Shown one piece after another: positions 14,501-29,500 of a stretch of DNA of 64,000 bases (position 1 is its first letter; each line of letters begins with the position of its first letter). This DNA is from Hermodice carunculata. Its lineage: Eukaryota; Annelida; Polychaeta; Eunicida; Amphinomidae. The DNA lies in NCBI GenBank assembly GCA_964020975.1, contig OZ026628.1:54350971-54414970 (forward strand), in the 5' to 3' direction. Position numbers and translations under genes: made by a program. Under the pieces are notes generated by a model. The model saw only the letters and a program-made list of their open reading frames with translations. It was not told the origin of the DNA and did not search any database.

Positions 14501-17500
14501 AAGTTTCCACGTTTAAGTGGTAAGCTGGTGGAAGATGTTGATCCAAAAAGCAGATACCATATAATCCCTAACTGTAGCATGCCCCCTAATTGTACAGCAC
14601 CCCCAATTTTTGCAAAAATAAAAAAAAAATAACTTGCCCCCATTCAAAAGAGGAAATACAAAATGTTTTTGCTGTTTGTTACCTTAGGGATGGTTCAACA
14701 TTTTCATCATTTTTGAATTAGTACTTACAGTACGCAAGGGGGGAGGGGGTTAAATGGGTCTATACACTTTCACAGAATATGGAAAATGATGGTCAATTTT
14801 TGGCCTGTTTTGTGCAATTTTGCTATGATTTTCTGGGAAAATCATCATTTTTAAAGTACTAATTTGGGGGGAGGGAGGGGGGTCATGAAATTTAGTACCC
14901 TAAGTACTAATTCAAAAATGATGATAATGCTGAACCATCCCTTACATGTTTGACATTGATTGTCCTGAACCTGCTTCTGTCAACCCTGATTTGTTTGCGT
15001 ACACAATCCCAACAATGTACAAGATCAGCCACAGAAGATTAACCCTTAAAGTGCTGATTTTGAGACTGAGTCAACAGCTTGCCTCGGCGCACTCTGGGCG
15101 CATTGCGCCCAGAGTGCGCCGAGGCAAGCTGTTGACTGAGGTCATGATTTCTGAAACTAAATTAAGACTAAGGTTGCTGGTACTTGAATGAATGCTCTTT
15201 TCATGTAGAACTTCAATATAAGATTAGTTTTTATGTATGATTCATCTGATGATGACTATAGTCATGACTAGCATGTTTAGGGTTAAGGTGGTGTTGATGA
15301 GTGGCATGTAACTACCATGGGACTCTACAGTATGTCATTTATGATTCATGTCACAATAATCTGGCTGTTTACAAATTTGGTTGAATACAAAAGTTGAGAC
15401 TTTTTTCCAGTATCCGTGTAATGTTAGCAGCCCCTGTAATTGTGTGGCAAGGTACACTTATATGTAACTTAAGTTATACATTGAAACCTCATTATAACGA
15501 CACTCAGATGAGTGACATATTCAATATAATGACACATGTTTTCATGGGTTCTTTGTTATTTGATTCAAGTATCTGACATACACAGTTATCTGACACATTT
15601 TGTGGGGAACAGATGGTTTCATTATAACAAGTTTTCACTGTATTACACTGTAGGTGCCTTATCTCTTGAGAGGTTGCACATCTGTCTTAATGTTTTTACT
15701 CAAACACCATGTTAATACATTTTTGTAGAGAACTGTAGATAACTCCTATTAAAGTGAAGGTGTTCCCTGGGGTCAACAGCTTTCCTGGGCACTTCTTTGA
15801 GGGACCACCTGCTTTATGTGACCGCCTTTTGGGTGGCACTAGGGGCAGTCTCTCAAAGGAGGGACTACTGTACTTGAATCAGTAGTTTGTCTGATGGTGA
15901 AAGATAACAACAAATTAGATAATTATAAAAAAATGCTAAAGTGCAAACAAACAAAAAACAGTATTTTAAACTTATCAGAAAGGCATGTAAGTCAAGGAAA
16001 TAAACATAGGAAATATATTGTCTGTTAAGCGAAGAGAGGAATTTTCATTTCTTTTTTATTGAAGTTAAAGGAGAGACAGTTGGCTCAGATGCTACTGCAT
16101 CTTACTGGAGGTCCAGGGGTGACCAGTTCAATCCACAGTTGTGATTTGGGCTGTTTTCTTTTCAAGCCGGTGGTGAATGACCGTTGTATGAACACAGTTC
16201 ATACAGGTCCTTGAAAGTACTTGAATTTAGTACATGCTTTTTCAAGGACTTGAAAACCTTGAAAATCAATGTTTTTGCAATAAAGTCCTCGAAAAGTCAT
16301 TGAGTTTTAAATATGTTCATTAATGCACCTTCTCCAAAAGTTGGGTTAGCTCAATCACTTCCTCCCCTCCCACTAAAGAAACCCCAAAAAATGGACAGCA
16401 AGCCACAAAAAAGAAAAACTATCAAGTTGGAAAGTCCTTGAATTTTGGTAAAAAGGTCGTGGAAAGTCCTGAGAAAGTCCTTGAATTTGAAAGCTGCCAA
16501 GCTGTATGAACCCTGTATGAAAGGCCATTCTTTTCCTTGTCATTCTATGTGTGGGTGCATTAAGTGCCCCCTTGTCATGTTTCAAGTACTCTGGGCCAGC
16601 TCATGCCCACAATGAACTTGTGCTGTGTGCGAGTGTGGAGTGGTGGAGTTAGAAGGGGGGTAAGGGGGGGGGGCTCAGTACGCTGGTACAGGAAATTATT
16701 TTTCTAGAGTACGCCGCACGGAAAATAAAAATCTTTCAAAATTTTGGATAGTACAAAGTGCGTAAAATAAGAGGGCTTTCAGTATACACCAGTATGGTAA
16801 ATAAAAAGCCCCAGTACGCCAGTATGGGAAACCCCTTACCCACCCTCGAGTTAGAGGTGCTGGGCCTTCTGGTCGTAACACCCAGCTACACCAGAGTACC
16901 GGGAATGATGGCCAATAGTTGGCAATTGAAGATAGAAAGAATTGAAGTTCTCCATTCCACGTCATCACATAAGATTGAATAGGATACCCCACAGACTTAA
17001 GTCTGTGTATGTATGACCTCTCTAGGGCACAGAAACAAGTCTTACATTTGTTCCCCGCTGATAACCTAATTTTATATAAAGTTTATTATAGCCTAAAACT
17101 TTCTTCTAAATTTCAATTTTATGAATATGAGTTGTTCCTGATTCCAAATAAATTGTTATAATGATATAGAACTGTACAGGTTTTCACTGAGTGGCACAGA
17201 ATTGGCCATCGTGCCGTGACTATTGGCCTTGATACTGTTTGAATGTACTTGGGCTTACAGATTTGAGTTTCCTAAGTTTTTTTTAATATGTGTATATGTA
17301 TTTTATTTTTTTCTGCAGGACATCGGGCGAGAATGGAGACAGTCCAGGAACAATATATGCTACCATCGGCACAAAGGCTAATTTGCCCCCATGGATGAGG
17401 AGTGAGTGACATATTTCCTGCCTCTTACTGTCTTTTTCCTGAAACTTACCTCCCCCCCCCAAACAATACTAAATTTTCAACAAATCAAACTTTTTTTTTA

Positions 17501-20500
17501 AGTGAGTCATGCATAATTATGATGGCACTGTTGATTGGAAGTTTTTTTGTAACATACTGAAGTAAAATTCTTTACTTTTTAATTTGTATTTATTCATTTT
17601 GAGTTGCACTTACAGTTAAAGGTAGACATTTTACAATAAAAAAAATCATCATGTAGTCTTGCATTGGATTGGTCTCTCCAGACAGGGCCATTGTGCTTTT
17701 AATGACATGTCTGAAGAAGGCTTGGATCACATGCAGTTGATTTGGAAAATATTGTAATTATTACATAATTTTGGGGGATTTTCATAAAAAATCAGTTTCT
17801 GTGTTAACTCATTGTAATGTTAAAATGTACTATAATTTCATATTAGTGCAAAGCAAAGGTATACAATATTCAATTATTGATAGTCAATCAGCAATCATTA
17901 TGGTGGAAGATCCGCACAATCTTTTGTCTCATACAGAAAAATAAGCATGGCTCTGATTTATAGTATTTTACATAAAAATGAGGAAAATCACCAGACGCAG
18001 GCCGCAAACCTTTGAAAGAGCCTCAGCGTAAAAGTGTTAGCAATGCACTGCCTGTGCCATTATGTTTGCTACAAGGTTCAACCAACCAAACTGCAGTGGT
18101 CCCTGTCTTCAGTGACTACTCAAATGAGAGAATACCTGGCTTGAAAGACCAGCTTTGGTGTGCCGTAGAGGAGGTCTTGCAAGACTGGCACCACTGTGGC
18201 ACAAGATTCCAAATAAATGTTTCACTGTCCAGTATTCCTGCCTGAAGTTCTGTGCATGTCGTATACATGTACAGTGTAAAAAATACGTTCTTCACAAACT
18301 GTACAGGTATATGCAGATTGTAATGAACAAATCACACTCATTCAGTTACTTTTGAATACAGAAGGTGAAGCTAATCTTCAGAACAGAAATGTCAGAACTT
18401 TCACCTGCAATCAATAGGACTCATTTTGGTGTGAAACACCGAAAAGGTAATTCTCTGGTGAACAGGGTTCTTTGTGATGAACTTGTCTGTAGCCATGGCA
18501 ACCTTATCCTGCCCTTCAAAAGACCAATTTATCTAACACAACATCAAGTCTCTGATGAATCACAGAACAGGGAGTTGGAGCTGAGACCTACCCCTGCAAA
18601 TAGTAACCACAGATATTTATGTTTATTCAGGGGCTGAGTAGAACCCACTTGCCTCTGATTAGTTCAGTCAAGGACAAGACCAGTCCGGCATTTTTGTGTA
18701 TGTGCTTACTTTCATCAAGACTCGCCCCATCGCTCTATTTTCATAATTAAGCTGTGCTGTATCATAAGGCACTGCTAAACTGAAATACCATATTCCACCC
18801 AATAAGTTCCTGGAGCACTTAAAAAATTAAGTTGCATTACCTGAAAAAGTGCTACCAATACTTTTCATGAATATCTTCCTAGAGTGTTGGAAAATGCCAA
18901 AATGTTGAAGTCTGCAATCCATACTTAGGTATTTCTAAGCAAAAATGCTAAGGAACTCCCAGATGCCTTTCAATCCAGACATTACCACAGCATTTCCCGG
19001 CAAAAATGCAGAGAAATGCCAAGCTAAGGAGTAGAGTGAAAGGTACCTTGGCGTTTCTTGGCATTTTTGCTGGGAAAAGCCAAGGGGAGAGAGCATTGAA
19101 GCAGACGTTGGCATTTCTCAGCAAAATTGCCGAGAGATGCCGAGAAAAGAATTTTTGTACAAATTTCCTTGGCATTTCTCAGCAAAAAAGCACTGAGAGT
19201 GTCCCTTTCTTGGTGTTTTGGCTCTGCAAGTGAAAGCGTGGTGAGGAAAGCTGTTGACCTGGATGATTATATTCCATGTAACTACAGGGATGCTGTTATA
19301 TGAGAGAGGGGTCTTTGCACTTGGAACATGAATCTATATTCACAATTCAGAGCATTTTGTTATAGATAGTGCAACTTAAGTAGCAGTTTCCAGTGAAAGA
19401 GTTAGAAGGGCAGCAGAGACTGTGCCAAACTTGGTGAAATGCCCATGACCTTCATGTATTTATGTTCGGAACGAGTGGGACTCGAACCTGCAACCTTTGG
19501 CACCAGTCGCCTAGCTGAAATGGGAAATGCACATATCCACTTGACCAAATCCCCATTCTTTAAAAAAATGTGCCCTTCATGTGACATAAAAGGCACATGG
19601 TGCAACTAATTATCCCGATTTAGCACGAGGGGTGCTTGAAAAATGTAACTGAAATATGGCTAATATTTTTAGAGTTATATTTGGAACACTAGTGCGACAC
19701 ACCATACATAATTTGAAATACATAGTACCATTTTAGCTTTTTCTAAGCGAGGAGGGTGTGTTTGAGGGGATGTCATGCTTGAAGGGGACAGGGCAAGGGG
19801 GCTACGAAACGATAATATGGTGGATGTGAGAAGGTATCACACCATACCTTTCAAGTGGCAATTAAGGCCTCTTGAGATAATTTGTGTATTCCTTCAATTT
19901 TTGCAGTGTACAAACGATTTTCCTACGAGTTACAGAAGTCAAGCGACCTGGGAGTCACCTGGACAACTATTCACTCGAGTGTCTATACATTTGGTGTACA
20001 GGGACGCTTCCTCTATGCATCGATTAAAATTCCCACAGTAAGTTTTAACGCTGATGCATTGTATGCAACTTTTTCCTCATTAACCCTTTCCTCCTTGAAT
20101 TAAGGGGGAGTCCACAGCTTTCCTTGGCATGGGTTGGGCACTAAGTACCCAACCCATGCCAAGGAAAGCTGTTGACCTGGGTCATGTTGTCTTGAAAGGT
20201 CTCATCTTCAATTCTCAGTCAAATTGTTTTTCATTGCTGTTGAAATCAGTTGAAAACGCTGAAGCAGATGACATTTGACCACCAGCCAGTATTGGCCAGT
20301 TTAAGGGGGAAAGGGTTAAAAAGTGTTTGAAAGCATCGGGAGTTGTAAATGTTGTCTGCACATGTTTTGGGCCTGATATTGACTTGGTAGCCATCGTGAA
20401 TAATGCCACCTTAACTGAGCTTTCCTTGGCCACTGTACCCAGATTCCAAGCTGTTGACTTGTACCTCAGTGGGTTGAGAAGTGACTTCTGGCACTGGGAG

Positions 20501-23500
20501 ATCGAGGACTCATCCATTGCTGCATTAGGCAGGTACAAAGTGTTCAGTAACATGGAGTCAAGGGACCTGTTGTGACAGTGACCATGGTTTCCATGGAAAC
20601 GCTTGGCTGGAGCACTTTTTGAATTGCTGGTGTACTTACTGTAAAACAAATGAGAAGTAATTACTGTCACAAATAATTAATGCATAACTGTAAGGGTCAT
20701 TGTGACCTGTGTCACACATACATGTATGACTTAAATTATGGATTAGAAATTATGGAAATTACAACAAAGGTAAATGACTTTGAGCTTTCTTGCAGTTTTG
20801 TACCCTGGCCCGGTAACCATGGTAACACAAACAAATATTACCTTGGGGACATGAACTCGGCCAAGGAAAATGTATTGTAGGACTGAGCAGTTGAGCTCAG
20901 TTTGTACAGAGATCAAAGGGCTTAATGGAGGATGTATGTTGTAGATGGCACCACAGGTAACCAAGGCTTGGTATCTAGCTCCTTAAAATTGGAGCTGCTT
21001 AGTTGGTAAATGAACCAGCCTTACTGATTGGCTGCTGGTTGTCCACCAGAAATAGTGTCACGTACAATTTAGTTCAACAAAAAGCAGCCTCATGCAGTTT
21101 ATCTCCCTCAATATTACTGATTATTGGTTGATACATTTATTGATAATTTGATTTACTGTCGAGATACTGTGAATTAGTTTAATTTCGCTGTACTCTTATT
21201 TTGCTTTTTTCGCCGATGGCACAAAACCGTAAAAATGAAAAAGCAGTGTAAAAGTATTCTAACATTGTTTGAATAGGATTTATGTCCAAAACAGTGAAAT
21301 GTCAAAAATACAAAAACTGTGAAAATTTATAGGTGCAAAAAACAAAGCAGTTGACAGTACAGCTGGCTGATGTATTCAATGCAACTGGGGATTTGGATGA
21401 GATCAAGAGTATGCAATGTAGGAATGTCCAGCATTGTCATGTAGGGCAAAGTCACTGTGTTATCGAGACATGCATTGAGAAATTATTACCCAGGCACTCA
21501 ATTGCAGTGGTAATACCCAGGTACTTGTACAGTGGTTATGATCTTAAAATTTGTCCCCGGGTGAGTGTAATATCAGTCCACATACACCAGTTTACAGAGA
21601 GTGCATGGAAGAAGAGACATACAACAAGAATTGAACAGTAAACCCCACTGAAAACACTACATGTTTAATGCTGCACACTCAGGGCCATGTCTGAAGCATA
21701 TGGATGAAAAGAGTTCTTGTCCTCTCGGTGTCTGAAATCATCACTGCAAGTGCGACAGCATTTTTAGAATTAAAAGTTTTCAAATAATATATCCACTAAA
21801 AAATTGTCAATATGAAGGCTGAGATATCAGCATTTATGGTACCTGTATCTCTAAAATATGTACATCAATGTAGTTGTGCCATTAAGTGTAATGAGTTGGG
21901 TTCGTAAATTTGCAGGACAGTGCGAAAAGGCTGATGAAAGTATCGCATGATGGAGGAAAGACTTGGTACGAAGCCCAGCTACCTACTATCACATCTGATC
22001 GCGTAAGTCCTATACCACAATTCTCTTTCTTTACATTCCATGAGTTGTTGATTTTTATTTGCACTGTGAATGTGGAGTTGATTTATGATGTCAGTCCCTG
22101 TCATTGGTCAACAGGTTAGAATGGGGGGTGCAAAGAAATAGACTATCAACATTACCTGTTTCTGTTAAAGGTAAGTGCAGCCCAGGCATAATGTTGATAT
22201 TCAGAGATGAAATCATTGACATGTACCATCATTATGGGGGGGGGGGGGGGGTTGTGTGTATTTTTTATGTTTTTTTTTTTGTTTTTGGTTTGTTTTTTTT
22301 CCTTTGTGCAACAATTTTTTGTTGATGCAACAGACACAACTTACCATGCACACCCGGTCCATGGATTTCCTCAAAGCACTGACTGTTTGTCCTTGAATGG
22401 TAGAGGTTTAAGGCACCCAAAAAATAGGGCCTTAAAAGTTGTCTCTCCAGTATATTGAATAAAAGGCCAGGGCTTTGATTTTACAAGTTTAGTTTCATTT
22501 TCCATTTCCCATACCCATTGGAAATTTACCAGAGGAAAACCTTGCATGTGGTTGTGTGCATTCAAACACACAGAAAGTGGGTTCACAAATGCTGACATCT
22601 GGTGGAAAAAACATGAACTAATTACCATATCTCCGCCTGGCAAAAGCTTGGCCAGTGATTGACAGTGTTCTTTTGTTGTTGTAAACTATAGTAAAGTGAA
22701 CGCTTTGCATGTTTTTACCTGGATGTAAATACGATTTGGTAATGCAGAATTTGTCTTGGATGTCTTCCAGTTTTATTCCATCTTGGACATGTCAGAGGGT
22801 CTTATCTTCATGCATGTGGACAATCCCGGAGGTAAGTTGTCTGTGCTATATACCTGTGGATGAGGCAACACATTGTTTCAAATACTGGAATTGTAGAGCT
22901 TGCTTTCAAGTTTATATATATAACACATACTAGAGGACGCTGAGCAGTAACTGTTCAGTAACCATGGTAACCAAACTGTGAAACAAACTGGCTATGATTT
23001 TGATAAAATATCAATTTTGTTGGCTGGTCTTGGGAGGAATGAATCACTTCCTTCCTTCTCTCCCTCCTTCCTTCTTTTCTGCCTTCCTTCTTACCTCCCA
23101 TCTTTAGCTACCCATACGTTTAAGCACCCAGCACACTGACTGTTGTATGATAGTTACACCATGATACTGTAAATTGATTTATTTTCACACGGAGGGATTT
23201 GATTTAGGTTTTAAAACAGTCAGACATTTGAAAAATGTTCAGTTCATGATTTTACCACTGCATAGTTACATGTAGTTACTGACTTCTGAAGTTCAATATT
23301 ACAGTTTGCATATTTCTAATTAATTGATGAAGTGTGTGAACTCCAGAGGCAAAAAAATCTCATTTTAACTCTTTCAGTGCCACAGTTTGGAATGAGTCAA
23401 CAGCTTTCCTTGGCAATGTGCCCAAAGCATGCCAAGGAAAGTTGTTGACCAGGACTATTGTATTGTTTGTAGCTGCAGACATACTGGTACTTGAGTGAAA

Positions 23501-26500
23501 GGTCTTTCTACGAGGAGCATGAGTCTAGCACCCTACGGCTTATAATTCAGAGCAGTTTGGTTTAAGGAATTTAACTTAAGTCTCAGTTGGCTTTGAGAGA
23601 GTTACTGGAGCAAACTGTGGGGGGAACTCTTACACCCAGAGCTTCAAGGTGTTTGAAAATTGAGCAAAGTGGCATCAACATAAACCCCCCAAAATTAAAG
23701 CAATATTCAGTGAATATTTTGACGTCTGTCAGGACACAATCACTGTTAAATCTTAACCCTAAGACCAAAGTTGTCATACATGAAGAAAGGAAAATTGAGT
23801 AATGAAAAAAAATGCCTTCTCTGTCCCTGGAAAGTAGCCAAGGTGAATGTCACCGACAGTTTACATGTAACAAAGAGAAGTGTGGAATCATTGACTAACA
23901 CTAGCCTCTGGCTTGAGAGATGACATTTACCTCAGGTCTCAGTTACTAAATATATCTTTTCAATGTAATTTGTTTCAGACACTGGTCAAGGTACCCTCTA
24001 CACATCAGACTCAACTGGGATCATTTTCTCCGAGTCTCTACAGAAGCATCTGTACCCGAACTACATAGACTTGACAGATTTTTATAAAGTGAAGTCCATG
24101 CGTGGCGTGTACTTGGCCAGCCAGATGGCTGACGATAAAAGCATACACACCATGATCACGTTTAACAGAGGGGCAGAGTGGAAGAATATACAGCGTCCAG
24201 TGGGCGTCCCATGCAAGGACGAGTCCAAGGTATATTTTCATACTTCCCACAGACAGTGTTTGGGGTATACGGTTACATACAGTTCCCAGCTTATCCGACT
24301 GTCATAGCAGAATCGTTGTAAATAAAATGTCTGTCAATTTTATAGGCTACATCAAACTCAAATGTACCTCAATTCTACCTTGACACTGTTGCCTGACCTG
24401 ATCACATTTGGGAGACCTTGACCTCATTTTGGAGATGATGAGGATCCCCATTGCAAAGCAGGGGGTATCCAGTCTGTCATTGATTACTGTAGTTGTTACT
24501 AGATGATGGACTTGTAGTTATATTGAGCTGTGTTTAACCGTGAGGTGCCTGATGTAGATGCATCGTCCAGCAACTTTTGCCCATTAAAAATTTAGCAGCA
24601 GTGGTGCAGTGTCATTTATGTCATCTGTTTTTTTCCCCACCCAGAATGAGGTAGGCACTTTGTTAACACCTTTCCTCAACACACTGTGTTTTGTGCTCAG
24701 ATTGTGCTAAAAATGCTGTTTCCTTGATGCTTAGATAATTAAGTTTGGGATTTGGGGTGCAAGTTTGAAGAATTAATGGGGAAACATATTTTATTTTGAG
24801 ATTATGAACAATTTGGATTTGAAAATAATGGTAGGAACAATTTATGAATGAAAATAATGTGTTTCCTTCCTTCCTAGAAAGTATCAAACCTGGTCATGAC
24901 CACTCTGTTAGAGAGTATGCATAATTGTGGATAAATCTGAATTTTTGTTTTGGAAGATGGTATGCATGGTGTATGCATGCATTGTCCTAGACAACTAAGA
25001 GTTGCCTGAATGTCGAAACTGGTACTTCTTCCCATCAAAATAAGAAGAACAAGAAAATCACACATCCTCCCCTCCCACCCCACCCCCCACCCCCCAAAAA
25101 AAGAGAAAGAGAGAAAACAAACTGAATTCCTCAATGCACCCAATTCATTGTTCAGTCAGCTAGGTTTTAAATTTCATCCAATTTTTTTATAACTTGGTTT
25201 ACAAACCTACCCCTCCCCTCCCCCACAAAAAACCTCTTTTTAAAATACTTAATATGTAAATTTATTTTATGTGTGTGTATATATTATATATATATATATA
25301 CATGTACATGTGTATAAAACTGATTTTCAATTTGGCACATGACCCTTCCCCTCCCCCCTTTTGATGTTAAAAAAGTTCAAAAATACATCACCAAATAACT
25401 GTACATTCATATAACATATAATGTATTAGTAAACACAATAAGTAGTAGCAGTACATGTGACCATTTTTGTCTCGCCAGCATAAGCTGTTGGCGAGACTAA
25501 GCAGTCACTTTCCGTCTGTCCGTCAACAAAAAACTTCGGAGTGGCTTGAATTACGCTGGTGAGACATTCATGCCCCTGCATGACTCTGGTGTCTTGTATG
25601 CTTCTGATTTAGGCAGGTTAGGTATATGCATTTGTCTCCAGTGCCTGTTATAATGTGATTAAAAATGAGCAGCCTAATGCAAATATGTCCAGATGATCCT
25701 GGTTATCTTGATCAATATTGTTTAAAAATAAATTTACAGTAGAACCTCCCTATATTGAACATTCTTGGGACCAGATGTTCAGTATAGTGAGGTGTTCGGT
25801 ATAGGGAGGTTTGCTCACATTGGAAGTACAATAAAACCTCCCTGTACCGAACACCCTATGGACTGGGAAAAAAGTGTTCGGTATAGGGAAGTTTGCTTAT
25901 GTTGGAAGTATATATATAGTATAGAGAGGTCTTTGGTTTACGGAGGTGTTCGGTTAGAGAGGTTTTACTGTATGTATTTGGGACCAAAAAATGGTGTTCA
26001 GTATAGAGAGGTGTTTGATATACTGAGGTGTTCGGTTGGAGAGGTTTTACTGCATGAGGATATCTACTTGCAGCATAACTTTCAACTGAAAGAAAGGTGT
26101 CAAGTTGAAAGTTTGTAACTTGTAGGATAAAGTTTTCTGTTGTATTATGTTTTCCAGCCATGCTTTCTTCAGATCCACAATATGTACAGTATGTCTCGTG
26201 GGGTAAAGGCTCAGGCACCTCTGACTGTTGAAAACGCACCAGGCATCATCATGGTTCATGGTAGGTGATGTCATTGTCCATGGAGTCGAAGTCTTTGTTA
26301 ACGTCCACCAAAGCCAAACCTTTTTCAAACCCATTTCTAACACTTTCCAAACCATTTCCTCTTATTGCATTAAAACCCGTTTAAACACTTTTACATCTTT
26401 CTCTAATGCTTAACAACCATTGACACACTTTCTCAACCTTATTGGTTAAAATTTTGAAATGGTTTGGAATTGTTTCAACCATTTGAAACCCTTTGTCAAC

Positions 26501-29500
26501 CTTTTGCAAACCTTTTACAATCTTTACAAACCCCAGTGCAACACTTTGCAACACAAAAAATGCATCTGGCTGTCAAGTTTTAGATGGGCTTAACTGTACC
26601 CATAGGGAAAATTAAGTTAAAGTCTTTCAGAGGAGGTATAAATAAGATGAAAAGTACTAAGCAAGGTACCATGAAAAGGTGGTCTTTCAAGACAGCTAGG
26701 TGTTCTTTCACTGGAGGGGTCTCTTCAAGACTTGGACCACTATTTACTGTACAAGTAGTAATATTTAACTTCCCACATTTTCCCAAATAATACCATTCGG
26801 GAAAAAAATGGGGAATTTTTTTACTGTGACTGCTAATTATACATGGGGACAAGGAGCGGCATGTTTTCAGATCGTGAATCGGGGAAAATAAATGTCACTA
26901 AATTTTAATTCTCAACAATTTGTACCTGTGGGTCAACTTTGAAGGCAAATTTCACTCAACAAGAGTTTGTTGCTGCATGAACTCGTGAAAACTCGTGAAA
27001 GTGCATTTGCTTTCATGAAATTTTTCAAAGAGTGTATGTGACATGAATGACTTGATCTTGTGACAGTTTTGACATTTCCCAACTTCATATAAAGAGTCTT
27101 AAAAGTGTGGACAGATGTAATTAATTGACAAGCTCGACTTGAAAACATCTCTTTTTTTTAATGCATATTTTAACAAGAGGACTCGTGAGTGGATTTACAA
27201 GCCAGTATGAATATAATTATGGAAGTCCTTATCATGTTATTGTGTATTTGTAGGACATGTTGCAGAAGCACTACAGACCACTCCGCCCGACGTGTTTGTC
27301 ACCAGTGATGGAGGATACACCTGGATTAAGGTAATCACCCTGACCGTACTGTAAATTTGACTCATGATCAAGCCCTGACAAGGTCCAAACACAGAGTGAC
27401 ATGAGGCTTATTTCAGGCTCCAAAACGTGTTCTGATAGTTGTCACTATTAACCCTTGACTGTCCGTTGGGCTCATGTATGCTATCGCAAAGGGAAAGAGA
27501 AATGCTGTTTTCACCAGGTGGCTGATTAGGTATTTCCTGACATGTTCCTGCTTTCACTCTGATTTGTGCAAAAATGTCATGGAGGAAGCTGTAAATCTGG
27601 TCAAAGAGAACTTCTAATATGACATATCTATATGATCAAGTCATGTCAAAATTAAAGATCGTTTCTTGGTGATCATGGGGGAGGGGTGTACAAAAAGTCA
27701 TACATGCAAATGAAACCAGGTCCATAAATTTTAAACAATATTGATAAATAAACCTCATTTTGAAAGAGGATGGATAAATAGCTAAAGTTGATATTCGTTT
27801 CTAGTAGGTAAAGATTACATTCCTCAAAACAAAAATTAAAAAAAAAAAAAAAAAAAAACAGACAGAGCACAGATTGTAAAAAAAAGTCTTGTTTCTTTAT
27901 ATAATAGTAGAATACTTGCAGAGATCAATTCAACTCAAGGCAATAAAAGTGTCATTCTCAGGCAGGTAAAAATTGGTGCAATTCAAGTTTATTGATGAGT
28001 TTGACCCTGCAGAATCTGTTACTTATATTTGCCTTTCATTTCAGGCTCTGGATGGACCTCACCATTACCAGATCATGGACCATGGTGGCCTTCTGGTGGC
28101 CATTGCAGCAAACACCACGACCCCCGACACCGTCAAGTTCTCCACGGATGAAGGACGGTGCTGGCACTCGTACAAGTTCACCAGTGAAAAGATCATATTC
28201 ACGGGTCTTTTGACAGAGCCAGGGAACAAGGCAATGAGCATGGGAGTTTGGGGGTTTGGGGCTACTGACCGGGTGTGGAGGGTCCACGTTATTGATTTCC
28301 AGACTGTCATTCCTCGTCAGTGTAAGTTTGAGTTAGCGTTATCGTAATGGTGCAGTCGCACAAGGGAACATGACAGGGCTTGGTGCATGCATACATACAT
28401 ATCCTTGCATTTGAAAGCTTCTGAAATATACTGGTGGGCCAAGTTCTATATAGGAAAATGCTTGCAAGTGTTTGTTTTCATGGAGTCATCTAGGCCTTCA
28501 AAATATGGAGCCAAATCGGGAAATAAAAGAGTAATCACTGCTAAATTGGACCTAACTGACATGGTTCATGTTAAAATAAACGCGCAAACTGCAAATTTTT
28601 TAAACCAAATGAATGAAACGTTAGCATTTGGCTAATGACACCTGTCCAGCAGTCCTGGTTTTAAAATGAAGAAAATTACTAGGATGCCTCTGAACTGCTT
28701 GCCTGCTGAACACGCCCATATTGTGTGATGTGGAAGTACCACAATTACTTTCTGCAGTGTTGTGCTGTTTATCCACTGCTAGGGATTTTCATCATTGGGA
28801 AATCGGTTGGGATGGGCTGATATATAGAACCTGTCGTCTGATACTAATGTCCAATATTCTGCAATCATCTGATACCAATTATGAATATCGTATACTGACA
28901 ATAGTTCAAAAAATACACAATTGAAAGTATTTGGTCGCCAGCATTTTGGCCAGTTTAAGGGGGAATGGCTTTAACTCTGAGCAGAGTGACAAGTCACTGA
29001 CTGTGCTGATCAAGCTTGTGATGAAAGTCCTATTGGGTTAAATGTTTGATTTTTCATGAGTGGTGAAAGAGAATAATTTACCTGCCACAAACTTCACTGG
29101 CCGGAGGTTATTATGTCTCCCGGTGGAAGCCGGGGGACATATTGTTTTAGTGCCCGTTTCTTCCACTTGTTGTTGTTGTTGTTCAGGTTCTTCAACACTT
29201 TGTTTCCGTGCGATAAGTCTTGAAGGACTTGACAGAATTTGATGAAACTTGGTAGGATTATGTATCTAGGCAAGACCTAGGTTGGGATTGTATTTGGATG
29301 ACCTTGAGCGAATTCTCTAGGTCACAGGGTCACTTATGTGAAATTGGTTTCCGTTCGATAAGCGATGAAGAACAGGATGGAAATTGATGAAACTTGGTAG
29401 GATTATGTATCTTGGCAAGACGTAGGTTGGGATTGTATTTGGATGACCTTGAGCGAATTCTCAAGGTCACAGGGTCACTTATGTGAATTGGTTTCCGTTC

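Noticed and set aside
19440-19605. Functional tRNA gene
   Set aside because: B box is good but the acceptor stem does not close; SINE or pseudogene is more likely.
20215-20670. 151-codon minus-strand open frame
   Set aside because: Its right part overlaps the F1 MITE, no domain is recognisable, and it lies in a sortilin intron. Likely chance.
25856-26239. 127-codon minus-strand open frame
   Set aside because: Runs across nested mariner-type MITEs and antisense to a sortilin exon.
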